A stretch of DNA of 23,008 nucleotides, from NCBI GenBank assembly GCA_007129775.1, contig SKUV01000049.1:1-23008 (forward strand), written 5' to 3'. Of the stretch, positions 1 through 9,212 are shown one piece after another. The position numbers and the translations under genes are program-made. The notes beneath the pieces were generated by a model that saw only the letters and a program-made list of their open reading frames with translations, had not been told where the DNA came from and ran no database searches. Each line of letters opens with the position of its first letter. The first letter of the stretch is position 1. Origin of the DNA: Paracoccaceae bacterium (GTDB taxonomy: Bacteria; Pseudomonadota; Alphaproteobacteria; Rhodobacterales; Rhodobacteraceae).

Positions 1-2113
1 CGCCAAGCGCCGGCGCAGCTATCGCGACCCCGAACACCTGCCGCCCGTCACGATCCTGTCGGTCAGCGGCCCCGATGGCGACGGCGACGTGTTCGCCCGT
101 CCGCTGGAATGGCGCGGCGAGGGGGCTATGCCGCGCATCCTCGTGATCCCCCGCCAGAGCGACCCGGCGCTGGGCGCGGGCGACCGGATTCTGGCGAAAC
201 TGAACCGCGTGCAGGGCGACGGGCACGAATACGAGGCGCGGCTGATCCGCAAGATCGGCACCAACCCGCAACGCCTGCTGGGTATCTTCCGCAAGGGCAC
301 CGAGGGCGGGCGCATCGTGCCCATTGACAAGGGCGCCGATCGCGAATGGATGGTGCCCGCCGGTGCCATGCTCGACGCACGCGACGGCGAACTGGTCGAG
401 GCCGAGCGGATGGGCGCGGGCCCCCGGATGGGGCTGCCCCGGGCCCGCGTGCTCGACCGTCTGGGCGATCCGTCGGCGCCGCGGGCGGTGTCGCTCATCG
501 CGATCCACCAGCACGGCATTCCCGATGCCTTTTCCGACGACGCGATCGCCGAGGCCGACGCTGCGGCCGATATCGGGCCCGAGGGCCGCGAGGACCTGCG
601 CGAGATGCCCTTCGTTACCATCGATCCGTCAGATGCGCGCGACCATGACGATGCGGTCTATGCCCAGCCCGACGAAAGCGCCGACAATCCCGGCGGCCAT
701 GTGGTCTGGGTGGCCATCGCCGATGTGGCCGCCTATGTGCGCGCGGGCAGCGCGCTGGATCGCGACGCGCGCGAGCGGGGCAATTCCACCTATTTCCCCG
801 ACCGGGTGGTGCCGATGCTGCCCGACCGGCTGTCGGGGGAGTTGTGTTCGCTGCACGAGGGCGTGGATCGTCCGGTCATCGCCGTGCGCATGGTGCTGGA
901 CAAGGACGGCCGCAAGATCGCCCACCGCTTCACCCGCGGGGTGATCCGCTCGGCCGCGTCGCTCGCCTACGAGGCGGTGCAGGCGGCGGTGGATGGCGAC
1001 GAGACGGCGATTGATCCGCAGCTGTTCGCCGATGTGATCGCGCCGCTTCATGCCGCGTGGCAGGCCGCGATGCGCGCGCGCGCGGCGCGCGAACCGCTGG
1101 ACATCGACCTGCCGGAGCGGCGGATCGTGCTGTCGGATGATGGCCGCGTGACCTCGGTCGCCTTCAAGGAGCGGCTGGACGCGCATCGGGTGATCGAGGA
1201 ATTCATGATCCTCGCCAATGTCGCGGCCGCCGAGGAATTGATCGAGCATAAATCGCCGGTCCTCTTTCGCGTGCACGAAGAGCCCAGCCCCGAAAAGCTA
1301 GACGCTCTGCGCGAGGTCGCTGTCGCCTCGGGCATGACGCTTGCCAAGGGGCAGGTTCTGCGGACAAGCCACCTCAACCGCCTTCTCGCGCAGGCCGAGG
1401 GCAGCGAGTTCGACGAGTTGATCAACATGTCCACGCTGCGGGCCATGACACAGGCCTATTACAGCCCGCAGAGTTTCGGCCATTTTGGCCTCGCGCTGCG
1501 GAATTACGCGCATTTCACGTCGCCAATCCGGCGCTATGCAGATCTGGTGGTGCACCGCGCGCTGATCTCGGCCCATCGCTGGGGCAAGGACGGGCTCACG
1601 CCGGCCGAGGTGGATCGGCTGCAGGCGACGGCGCAGCATGTCTCCGAGACCGAGCGGAGGTCGATGACGGCGGAGCGCGACACCACCGACCGTTATCTGG
1701 CCGCATGGCTGTCCGAGCGTGTGGGCAGCGAATTCGCCGGCCGCGTGTCGGGGATCACGCGCTTCGGGTTGTTCGTAAAGCTCGACGAGACCGGCGCCGA
1801 CGGCTTGGTGCCGATCCGGTCGCTGGGGGCGGAGTATTTCCATTTCGACGCCGATGCCCAAACCCTGATGGGCGATCAGTCCGGCCTGACCATTGGGCTG
1901 GGCGCGCGGGTTCTGGTGCGGCTGGCCGAGGCCGTCCCGGTGACGGGCGGGGTGATGCTGGAATTGCTGGAGCTTGACGGCAATCCGCTGCCACGCGGCG
2001 CGCAGAACGGCGGCCGCGGCAAGAAAGGCCACGGCCGCGGCGGGCGCAAACCGGGACCGGCGCGCCGCAAGGCCGAAAAGGTCGCGCGCAAGGTGTCGCG
2101 CCGGCGGGGATAA
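1..2113 (+). CDS. rnr: Ribonuclease R, 5'-truncated by the window edge
   Basis: This is a 3'-to-5' hydrolytic exoribonuclease of the RNase II/R family, acting on structured RNA in the cytoplasm. The frame is open from base 2, upstream of the first possible start (GTG at 89), so the true N-terminus lies outside the window. The RNB catalytic core shows the four-aspartate motif DPSDARDHDDA, encoded from about 623, and the late core motif HFTSPIRRYADLVVHRAL near 1510-1562. An S1 RNA-binding domain follows (about 1735-1960, SGITRFGLFVKLDETGADG). The protein ends in a roughly 35-residue tail rich in Arg, Lys and Gly, typical of RNase R rather than RNase II. The stop TAA is at 2111-2113, and the convergent yaaA gene ends 22 bp further on. 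Family assignment is firm; only the missing N-terminal cold-shock region is unseen. Confidence 0.95.
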   Translation, partial: AKRRRSYRDPEHLPPVTILSVSGPDGDGDVFARPLEWRGEGAMPRILVIPRQSDPALGAGDRILAKLNRVQGDGHEYEARLIRKIGTNPQRLLGIFRKGTEGGRIVPIDKGADREWMVPAGAMLDARDGELVEAERMGAGPRMGLPRARVLDRLGDPSAPRAVSLIAIHQHGIPDAFSDDAIAEADAAADIGPEGREDLREMPFVTIDPSDARDHDDAVYAQPDESADNPGGHVVWVAIADVAAYVRAGSALDRDARERGNSTYFPDRVVPMLPDRLSGELCSLHEGVDRPVIAVRMVLDKDGRKIAHRFTRGVIRSAASLAYEAVQAAVDGDETAIDPQLFADVIAPLHAAWQAAMRARAAREPLDIDLPERRIVLSDDGRVTSVAFKERLDAHRVIEEFMILANVAAAEELIEHKSPVLFRVHEEPSPEKLDALREVAVASGMTLAKGQVLRTSHLNRLLAQAEGSEFDELINMSTLRAMTQAYYSPQSFGHFGLALRNYAHFTSPIRRYADLVVHRALISAHRWGKDGLTPAEVDRLQATAQHVSETERRSMTAERDTTDRYLAAWLSERVGSEFAGRVSGITRFGLFVKLDETGADGLVPIRSLGAEYFHFDADAQTLMGDQSGLTIGLGARVLVRLAEAVPVTGGVMLELLELDGNPLPRGAQNGGRGKKGHGRGGRKPGPARRKAEKVARKVSRRRG

Positions 2114-2135
2114 CGTGCGCCCGCGGCCCGGTCGC

Positions 2136-2930
2136 TCAGGCGGCGCTGGCGCGGGCGGCCTCGGGCGCGCGCAGAAACACCATGCGGTCGCCTTCGGACA
2201 GCTCCGCGTCAGAGCTGTAGCCGCCGGTGTCGAAGCCGCGCAGGTCGGCCGGATCGGTCAGCCGGTGCTCCATCACGAAGCGCGCCATCGCGCCGCGTGC
2301 CTTCTTGGCGTGGAAGCTGACAATCCGCGGCGCGCCGCCGTCGCGCTCTTCCATGAAGACCGGGGTGATCACCCGCAGCTTCAGCGCCTTCGGGGCGACG
2401 GCGCCGAAATATTCCTGCGAGGCGCAGTTGATCAGCACATCGGTCCCTGCCTCTGCCGCGGTGGCGTTCAGTGCCTTGGCCAGCCGCGGCCCCCAGTAGT
2501 CGTACAGCGATGCGCCGCGGCGATTGGCGAGCTTCGATCCCATCTCCAGCCGGTAGGGCTGGATCGGGTCAAGTGGCCGCAGAAGGCCATAAAGCCCGGA
2601 AAGGATGCGCAAATGGGCCTCCGCCCAGCGCAGCGCATCATGCGACAGGCTGCGCGCTTCCAGCCCGGCATAGGTGTCACCGTCAAAGGCCATGGCGGCC
2701 GGGCGGGTGACCTCGGGTGCGGGATCGCGCTGAAATGCCGCGAAACGTTCGTGGTTCAACCGCGCAAGGGCCGGGCTTATGGACATCAGCGCGGACAGAT
2801 CGCTTTCGGACAACTTGCGCGCCCGCCCCGCCAGATAGGCCGCATCCGCCGCGAAATCCGGGGCACCGCGGGCCGGCACCGGGGCCTCCGACCAGTCGAG
2901 CCGTTTGGCGGGGGAAATCACGACAAGCAT
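2136..2930 (-). CDS. yaaA: Peroxide stress protein YaaA (DUF328 family)
   Basis: The gene encodes 264 residues and matches the YaaA/DUF328 family over its whole length. It begins with the typical MLVVISPAKRL. Further family landmarks are the SGLYGLLRPLDPIQPYRLEMG segment around residues 111-131, CASQEYFG near 169-176, and the basic KKARGAMARF motif at 209-218. In E. coli YaaA limits free iron and oxidative DNA damage during peroxide stress and binds DNA; that role is inherited here by homology only. The start is supported by a GGAGG Shine-Dalgarno about seven bases upstream of the ATG. It is convergent with rnr and divergent from yggT across a 129-bp gap. I saw no clear OxyR-type site in that gap. 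Confidence 0.93.
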   Translation of the reverse strand: MLVVISPAKRLDWSEAPVPARGAPDFAADAAYLAGRARKLSESDLSALMSISPALARLNHERFAAFQRDPAPEVTRPAAMAFDGDTYAGLEARSLSHDALRWAEAHLRILSGLYGLLRPLDPIQPYRLEMGSKLANRRGASLYDYWGPRLAKALNATAAEAGTDVLINCASQEYFGAVAPKALKLRVITPVFMEERDGGAPRIVSFHAKKARGAMARFVMEHRLTDPADLRGFDTGGYSSDAELSEGDRMVFLRAPEAARASAA

Positions 2931-3059
2931 AGGCGGGCCTCCGAAATGGTTTGCTGCGTCGAAACCTAACCGAACCGGCGCGCGTGTCCAGAACCCGGTT
3001 GCCCTTTGGCGCGCGCGGCCTTACCTCTGGCGCCACGTTGGCCGAAAGGAACCGTCGCC

Positions 3060-3356
3060 ATGATGTCGCTTCTGCAAATCCTGCTTCTGATCATTCAGGT
3101 CGCGTGGTTTCTGGTCATCGTTCACATCATCCTGAGCTGGTTGATCAACTTCCAGGTCATCAACCTGCGCCAGCCCATCGTCGCCTCGATCTGGGACGGG
3201 CTGAACCGCCTGCTGGAACCGGTCTACAGCCGGATTCGACGGTTTCTGCCCGATCTTGGGGGGATCGATCTGGCGCCCTTGGTGTTTCTGGTAGGGCTCT
3301 ATGCGCTGGAAATCATCATCCGTAACAACGCCGCGGCGCTGGTGCGCGGGTTCTAG
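3060..3356 (+). CDS. YggT family small integral membrane protein
   Basis: The product is 98 residues with two long hydrophobic segments. The first is N-terminal (SLLQILLLIIQVAWFLVIVH, running into the SWLINF sequence) and the second is C-terminal (DLAPLVFLVGLYALEIII). Between them lies the YggT-type amphipathic linker containing LNRLLEPVYSRIRRFLP. YggT proteins sit in the inner membrane; their role is poorly defined, with links to osmotic or ion homeostasis and, in some species, cell division. The ATG at 3060 was chosen over an upstream GTG at 3006 because AAAGGA lies nine bases before it and the upstream residues are not hydrophobic. A second ATG follows immediately at 3063. The stop is three bases before recQ, so the two genes are probably one transcript. 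Confidence 0.88.
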   Translation: MMSLLQILLLIIQVAWFLVIVHIILSWLINFQVINLRQPIVASIWDGLNRLLEPVYSRIRRFLPDLGGIDLAPLVFLVGLYALEIIIRNNAAALVRGF

Positions 3357-3359
3357 GCC

Positions 3360-5423
3360 GTGAGGCCCGCGCCGGCCACCGCACCGGAGCCGCATGATCT
3401 GCTTGCCCGGGTCTTCGGTTTCTCCGGTTTCCGCCCGGGACAGGAAGAGATCGTGCAGGCGGTGCTGGCGGGGCGCGACACGCTGGCGATCATGCCCACC
3501 GGCGGTGGCAAGTCGTTGTGCTTTCAATTGCCGGCGCTGTGCCGGCCCGGGTTGACGCTGGTGATCTCGCCGCTGATCGCGCTGATGCGCGATCAGGTGC
3601 GCGCGTTGCAGGAACTGGGGGTGGCTGCCGGCGCGCTGACCTCGGGCAATACCGAGGCCGAAACGGCCGAGGTTTTCGCAGCGCTCGATTCCGGGCGGCT
3701 CAAGCTGCTCTACATGGCGCCCGAACGGATATCGGCCGGCACAGCCAGCCTCTTGCGCCGGGCGGCCTGCGGCCTGATCGCGGTGGACGAGGCCCATTGC
3801 GTCAGCCAGTGGGGCCATGATTTCCGCCCCGATTATCTGCGCATCGGAGAATTGCGCCGGGCGCTGGGCGTGCCGCTTGCGGCCTTCACCGCCACCGCCG
3901 ATGCCGAAACGCGTGCCGAGATCGTGACGCGGCTTTTCGGCGATGCGCCCCCCGAGACCTTTCTGCGCGGCTTCGACAGGCCCAATATCCACCTTGCCTT
4001 CGCGGTCAAGAACCGCCCGCGCGCCCAGATCGAGGCCTTCGCCGGGGCGCGGCGCGGCCAGTCCGGTATTGTCTATTGCGCCACCCGCGCAAAGACCGAA
4101 ACACTGGCCCGTGCCCTGTGCGAGGCTGGCCACCGCGCCGTTGCCTATCACGGCGGCATGGACCCGGCCGAGCGGCGGGTGGTCGAGGGGCAGTTCCAGC
4201 AGCAGGACGGTCTGATCGTCGTCGCCACCATCGCTTTCGGCATGGGGGTGGACAAGCCCGATATAAGGTGGGTCGCCCATGCCGATCTGCCCAAATCGAT
4301 CGAGGGCTATTATCAGGAAATCGGCCGCGCGGGCCGCGATGGCGCGCCGGCCGATACGCTCACCCTCTACGGCCCCGACGATATCCGCCTGCGCCGCGCA
4401 CAGATCGACGAGGGCCTTGCCCCGCCCGAACGCAAGGAGGCCGATCACGGCCGACTGAACGCCCTTCTGGGACTGGCAGAGGCCACAGGTTGCCGCCGGC
4501 AAATGCTGCTGGGCTATTTCGGCGAGGAGGCCGGGCCGTGCGGGCATTGCGATCTCTGCGACCGGCCGGCGCGGCTCTTTGATGGGACGACGGCGGTGCG
4601 CAAGGCGCTGTCGGCGGCGCTGCGCACGGGCGAGAGTTTCGGCGCCGGGCATCTGATCGACATTCTGACCGGCAATGCCACCGACAAGGTGCGCCAGCGC
4701 GGGCATGACCGGCTACCCACCTTCGCCGTGGGCAAGGAAATGTCGCGCAATGCATGGTCGGCGGTCTTTCGGCAGATGATGGGGCATGACCTGATCCGCC
4801 CCGATGCCGCGCGTCACGGTGCGCTGCGCATGACCGAGGCGGCGCGCCCGATCCTGCGTGGCGAGGCCGCGATCACCCTGCGTGAGGATACGGTGGACGC
4901 GGCGCGTGCCACGACCCGGGCCGAGGCCCGCGCGCTGGTGTCGGACGAGGATGCGCCGCTTTTGTCCGCGCTCAAGGCCAGGCGCCGGGCGCTGGCGGAG
5001 GCTGCAGGCGTGCCGGCCTATGTGATCTTCACCGACCGCACGCTGATCGAGATGGCCGAGCGGCGGCCCGCCACGCTCGATGAGATGGCAGGGATCAGCG
5101 GGGTGGGGGCGACCAAGCTCGACCGCTATGGCGCGATCTTCCTGGAGGCGATCACGGGGGCCGAACCTGCGCCGATGCACCCTGCGCGGCGCCGCCTTGC
5201 CGGGCGCAGCGCGGCCGATCTGCACGACCGTCTGGCCGAGGCGCATCTGCGGTTGATGCGCGGGGCCGACGGGACCGGCAAGATGCAAAGCCTGTCGGCC
5301 GGCCAGATCGCCAAGGTGGCAGAGCAGCGCCCCGCCGACATGGCCGCGATGGAGCGTCTGCTGGGCCCGACCCGGGCAGAGCGTTTCGGACCGGCTTTTC
5401 TGGAGATCTTGCAGAACATCTGA
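3360..5423 (+). CDS. recQ: ATP-dependent DNA helicase RecQ
   Basis: This is a 687-residue 3'-to-5' superfamily 2 DNA helicase of recombination and repair. The N-terminal helicase core has Walker A MPTGGGKS (residues 45-52) and DEAH at 143-146 within VDEAHCVSQWGHDFRPDY. The second RecA lobe has the arginine-finger motif YYQEIGRAGRDG. The RecQ-C-terminal zinc site is complete: Cys378, Cys394, Cys397 and Cys400. A winged-helix region follows, then an HRDC domain around 535-605, containing the helix-hairpin-helix-like GISGVGATKLDRYG. A further HRDC-like segment occupies about 615-687. The start is GTG at 3360, three bases after the yggT stop, with no strong Shine-Dalgarno, so translation may depend on yggT. 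RecQ assignment is firm; the second HRDC repeat is my reading. Confidence 0.96.
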   Translation: MRPAPATAPEPHDLLARVFGFSGFRPGQEEIVQAVLAGRDTLAIMPTGGGKSLCFQLPALCRPGLTLVISPLIALMRDQVRALQELGVAAGALTSGNTEAETAEVFAALDSGRLKLLYMAPERISAGTASLLRRAACGLIAVDEAHCVSQWGHDFRPDYLRIGELRRALGVPLAAFTATADAETRAEIVTRLFGDAPPETFLRGFDRPNIHLAFAVKNRPRAQIEAFAGARRGQSGIVYCATRAKTETLARALCEAGHRAVAYHGGMDPAERRVVEGQFQQQDGLIVVATIAFGMGVDKPDIRWVAHADLPKSIEGYYQEIGRAGRDGAPADTLTLYGPDDIRLRRAQIDEGLAPPERKEADHGRLNALLGLAEATGCRRQMLLGYFGEEAGPCGHCDLCDRPARLFDGTTAVRKALSAALRTGESFGAGHLIDILTGNATDKVRQRGHDRLPTFAVGKEMSRNAWSAVFRQMMGHDLIRPDAARHGALRMTEAARPILRGEAAITLREDTVDAARATTRAEARALVSDEDAPLLSALKARRRALAEAAGVPAYVIFTDRTLIEMAERRPATLDEMAGISGVGATKLDRYGAIFLEAITGAEPAPMHPARRRLAGRSAADLHDRLAEAHLRLMRGADGTGKMQSLSAGQIAKVAEQRPADMAAMERLLGPTRAERFGPAFLEILQNI

Positions 5424-5467
5424 GGCGCAGAGGCGTCTCGCCCGCGCAGGCACAGGAGGCGGCGGCC

Positions 5468-6337
5468 GTGACGATCTACAACCTCGGCTCGATCAATGTT
5501 GATCATGTCTACCGCTTGGCGCATCTGCCCGGCCCGGGCGAAACGCTTGCCGCGTCGGAATATGCCGCCGGGCTGGGCGGGAAGGGCGCGAACCAGTCAG
5601 TCGCGGCCGCACTTGCGGGCGCGCGGGTGGTCCATCTGGGCGCGGTCGGCCCCGGCGCCGAAAGCGTGCTGGCCGACATGAAGGCCCGCGGCGTCGAGAC
5701 GGGCCATGTGGCGCAGGTGCCGGCCGCCACGGGCCATGCCGTCGTTCTGGTTGATGCCGCGGGCGAGAACAGCATCGTCATCCACCCCGGCGCGAATGTC
5801 ATGCAATCGCCCGCGGGTATTGCCGCGTCGCTGGAGGCTGCGCGGCCGGGCGACATCCTGCTGTTGCAGAACGAGACATCGCATCAGCAGGAGGCTGCGG
5901 AACTGGCGCGGCAGCGGGACCTTCGGGTGATCTATTCGGCGGCGCCTTTCGATTTGGCGGCGGTGCGGGCGGTGCTGCCGCTGGTGTCGGTCCTGATCGT
6001 CAATGCGGTGGAGGCGGCGCAGCTGGAGGCGGCGCTGGGCCTGAGCATCGATGCGTTGCCGGTGCCGGTGGTGGTGGTCACGCGGGGGCCCGACGGTGCG
6101 GAATGGCGTGCGCGGGGCGCGCCGCCGCTGGTCGTGCCTGCCTTTCCGGCCGATCCGGTCGATACCACTGGCGCGGGGGATTGCTTTGCCGGAAACCTCG
6201 CGGCGGCGCTGGATGCCGGGCTGGGCGCGCCCGAGGCGATGCGTCGTGCCGCTGCGGCGGCGGCCATTCAGGTGACCCGCCACGGCGCAAGCTCGGCCAT
6301 GCCGTCGCGGGCCGAGGTTCTGGCGTTGCTGGGCTGA
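5468..6337 (+). CDS. PfkB/ribokinase family carbohydrate kinase
   Basis: The 289-residue protein has the ribokinase fold. The N-terminal substrate-binding signature is GGKGANQ at residues 37-43, following LGSINVDHVYRLAHLPGPGET. The C-terminal PfkB signature DTTGAGDCFAGN starts at 232, with the catalytic base expected at Asp238 of TGAGD. These features and the length fit ribokinase-like kinases that phosphorylate a sugar or nucleoside with ATP. The substrate cannot be read from the sequence and no sugar transporter or regulator lies beside it, so I do not call it rbsK. The GTG start has a clear AGGAGG eight bases upstream. The gap of 44 bp after recQ allows co-transcription. It ends just before a perfect palindrome at 6345-6364. 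Confidence 0.88.
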   Translation: MTIYNLGSINVDHVYRLAHLPGPGETLAASEYAAGLGGKGANQSVAAALAGARVVHLGAVGPGAESVLADMKARGVETGHVAQVPAATGHAVVLVDAAGENSIVIHPGANVMQSPAGIAASLEAARPGDILLLQNETSHQQEAAELARQRDLRVIYSAAPFDLAAVRAVLPLVSVLIVNAVEAAQLEAALGLSIDALPVPVVVVTRGPDGAEWRARGAPPLVVPAFPADPVDTTGAGDCFAGNLAAALDAGLGAPEAMRRAAAAAAIQVTRHGASSAMPSRAEVLALLG

Positions 6338-6344
6338 GCGACAA

Positions 6345-6364
6345 GCCGCCCGGGCCCGGGCGGC
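6345..6364. terminator. Perfect 20-bp GC-rich palindrome between convergent genes
   Basis: Left arm GCCGCCCGGG and right arm CCCGGGCGGC form a perfect 20-bp palindrome. As RNA it would fold as an eight-bp stem with a four-base loop. It sits 8 bp after the PfkB kinase stop and 23 bp beyond the stop of the convergent small ORF, so it could stop transcription from both sides. There is no U-tract on either strand, so it is at best an imperfect intrinsic terminator or a 3'-end RNA stabiliser. Confidence 0.5.
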
Positions 6365-6386
6365 GCGGCTGTTGGGGCGATCCCGG

Positions 6387-6533
6387 TCAGGCGTTCGTGC
6401 AATAGGCGCAGGCGGCGCTGTCGTAATCTGCGCTGACCTGTGCCGGTTCGGATGTGATGTCGCGCAGCCCGTGGCCCAGAACGATGAACAGGGCCAGTGC
6501 GGCGATCTTCAGGTTCTGGGAAGAAGGTCTCAT
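6387..6533 (-). CDS. Small hypothetical membrane-anchored or exported protein, 48 residues
   Basis: I do not recognise this gene. The predicted product starts MRPSSQNLK, continues with one hydrophobic segment (IAALALFIVLG, about residues 10-20), then a polar stretch, and ends with a Cys-x-x-Cys pair (CAYC, residues 42-45) followed by TNA. That layout suggests a short anchored or secreted protein whose cysteines face the periplasm. A GGAG Shine-Dalgarno lies seven bases before the ATG, and the stop is placed neatly before the palindrome at 6345-6364, which supports a real gene. It lies 98 bp downstream of rlmN on the same strand and could share its transcript. The main doubt is its shortness in a GC-rich genome where chance frames are common. 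Confidence 0.55.
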   Translation of the reverse strand: MRPSSQNLKIAALALFIVLGHGLRDITSEPAQVSADYDSAACAYCTNA

Positions 6534-6631
6534 GCGACTACTCCGCTCACGTGCTTTTCATGCACCGTGCGGGCGCGTGCCGGTGTTCGCAAGTCACGGG
6601 CCGGTGAGATCACGGCCGATTGAAAAGTGTT

Positions 6632-7843
<1,212 letters not shown>

Positions 7844-8087
7844 GGCGGGCTCCGGGCAGGCGGTGACGGCGAAGGAAGACTTGGCTGCCAGATAGAACCT
7901 CTTGGCCCATTGAACAACCGCCTTCGCCGCGAGCTTTGCCGCCGGCCTCGTCGCGGGGCCGGGGTCTGAGGTGGCAAATCGGGCATTGGCGGTGCTCAAG
8001 GCCGGTGCGCTCGCTGCGATGTACTGGCCGGTTCGCCATGCCGGATGGCGCCGTCGGGGGCTGCCGCCCTGCGCGGCTGCGCGCGCG
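7844..8087. other. Non-coding gap between anmK and rlmN
   Basis: No convincing gene is present in these 244 bp. The rlmN frame remains open through it, but the translation is low-complexity and lacks a family pattern. The region presumably contains the rlmN promoter. The best I can see is a weak TTGTTC / TCTATC pair near 7892-7918 on the minus strand with a short 15-base spacer, which I do not consider good enough to call. Confidence 0.5.
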
Positions 8088-9125
8088 TCAGCCCGACGCC
8101 GATACTTCCGGCGTGGCCACTTCGGCCCCGCCCACGCAGGCCGCGACCCCGGTTGTGGCGGGAAAACTGGTCGGCAGGCCGTGCGCGGCGCGCAGCCCCA
8201 GAAAGGCGATCGACTGGGCGGCCAGAACGTCGCCCGGCAGCCCGGCATCCTCGGCCCGGATCACCGGGCAGGGCAGGGCGCGGGCAAGGCGCGTCAAAGT
8301 GCCGGCATCGGCCCGGCCCGGGCCGGTCACGATCAGCCGCTCGGGCGGCACCGGCAGCAGCGTCAGCCCGCGCAGCACCGTCTCCGCCACCAGCGCGCGC
8401 AGGGTGGCGGCGGCATCGGCGGGGTGCAGGCGGGCCAAATCGGGGCCGAGCATGGCGAAATCGCCTTCGCCAAGCCATTTCGGCGGCAGCCGCGCCAGAT
8501 GCGGCGCCTGCAGCGCAGCGTCCAGCACCTTGCGGCGCAGCTTGCCCTGCCGCCCTTTGGCGCGGCGCGGTGCGGATGCAAGCGCGTCCAGCAGCCCCAG
8601 GCCCGGTCCGGCCTCGAAGGCGCAAAGCGCGCCGTCGTGCCCGGGCGCCCCGGCTTCGGGTGCGGCCTGCGACAGCAGCGCCCGCTGCGCCCCCAGATCG
8701 AGCAGCGTGAGCCGCCCGAGCCCCAGATACGTCGCCAGCGCGTGGTGAAAGACCGGCGACAGCGGCCGCCCCGCCCCGCCCAGCCGCAGATCGGCCTCGC
8801 GCAGGGTGTGGACGACCGGCAACCCCGTCACCTCGGCGAGGATGGCCGGGTCAATCCCCGGAGGCGCGGCCTCCACCACCAGAAGCTCGGGCACAGCGTC
8901 GAGCGCGGCCAGCAAGGTGGCGGCTGTGGTCTCCAGATATTCGCGCGCGGCCGGGACGGGCCCGGCCAGCACCGCGCGCGCCGTGTTGTCCCAGCGGTGC
9001 AGGCGACCGGGCCCGAGCCCGTGCAGCCGGTCCGGCGCGGCCCGCACCGAGGCCACCGCCATGCCCGCCCCGTCGGCGGTGATCCCGGCCACCTGCAGTA
9101 GCGCATCCCGGTCCGGCTGTGCCAT
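8088..9125 (-). CDS. anmK: Anhydro-N-acetylmuramic acid kinase homologue, divergent
   Basis: AnmK opens and phosphorylates 1,6-anhydro-MurNAc during cell-wall recycling. This 345-residue protein aligns along the family: an N-terminal phosphate loop GITADG (14-19; family GTSxDG), EADLRLGGAGRPLSPVFHHA from 110 (family D-x-x-LGGxGAPLxPxF, with Asp112 kept as the likely base), FEAGPG (170-175; family FDTGPG), ERLIVTGPGR, and LAAQSIAFLGLRAAHGLPTSFPATTGV near the C-terminus. Several usually strict positions are changed, and the family HGQT segment is represented only by EAAPPGID (85-92). It is shorter than E. coli AnmK, mainly in the N-terminal half. ATG at 9125 follows a purine-rich AAGGGGAAGG. 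It is divergent from tyrS. Family membership is good; kinase activity is uncertain. Confidence 0.8.
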   Translation of the reverse strand: MAQPDRDALLQVAGITADGAGMAVASVRAAPDRLHGLGPGRLHRWDNTARAVLAGPVPAAREYLETTAATLLAALDAVPELLVVEAAPPGIDPAILAEVTGLPVVHTLREADLRLGGAGRPLSPVFHHALATYLGLGRLTLLDLGAQRALLSQAAPEAGAPGHDGALCAFEAGPGLGLLDALASAPRRAKGRQGKLRRKVLDAALQAPHLARLPPKWLGEGDFAMLGPDLARLHPADAAATLRALVAETVLRGLTLLPVPPERLIVTGPGRADAGTLTRLARALPCPVIRAEDAGLPGDVLAAQSIAFLGLRAAHGLPTSFPATTGVAACVGGAEVATPEVSASG

Positions 9126-9129
9126 GCCC

Positions 9130-9158
9130 TTCCCCTTGTCTCGCGGCCCCGCTATAGA
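9130..9158 (+). promoter_or_regulatory. Candidate tyrS promoter
   Basis: TATAGA (9153-9158) is a good -10 element, with the weak -35 TTCCCC (9130-9135) at 17 bases. It lies in the short divergent gap between anmK and tyrS. A small inverted repeat, ATGCGG / CCGCAT (9169-9174 and 9180-9185), falls downstream in the presumed tyrS leader. Visual match only. Confidence 0.35.
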
Positions 9159-9212
9159 CGGCGGCGCGATGCGGACGCGCCGCATTCCTTGCGCAGAATG
9201 GACCAGACCGGC

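Noticed and set aside
3021..4706. 561-codon minus-strand frame opposite yggT and recQ
   Set aside because: Shadow of recQ, with Gln/His/Arg-rich composition and no recognisable domain.
7844..8248. In-frame N-terminal extension of RlmN by 135 residues
   Set aside because: The extension is Pro/Arg/Ala-rich, overlaps the anmK 3' end, and the start at 7843 has a Shine-Dalgarno and gives family length.
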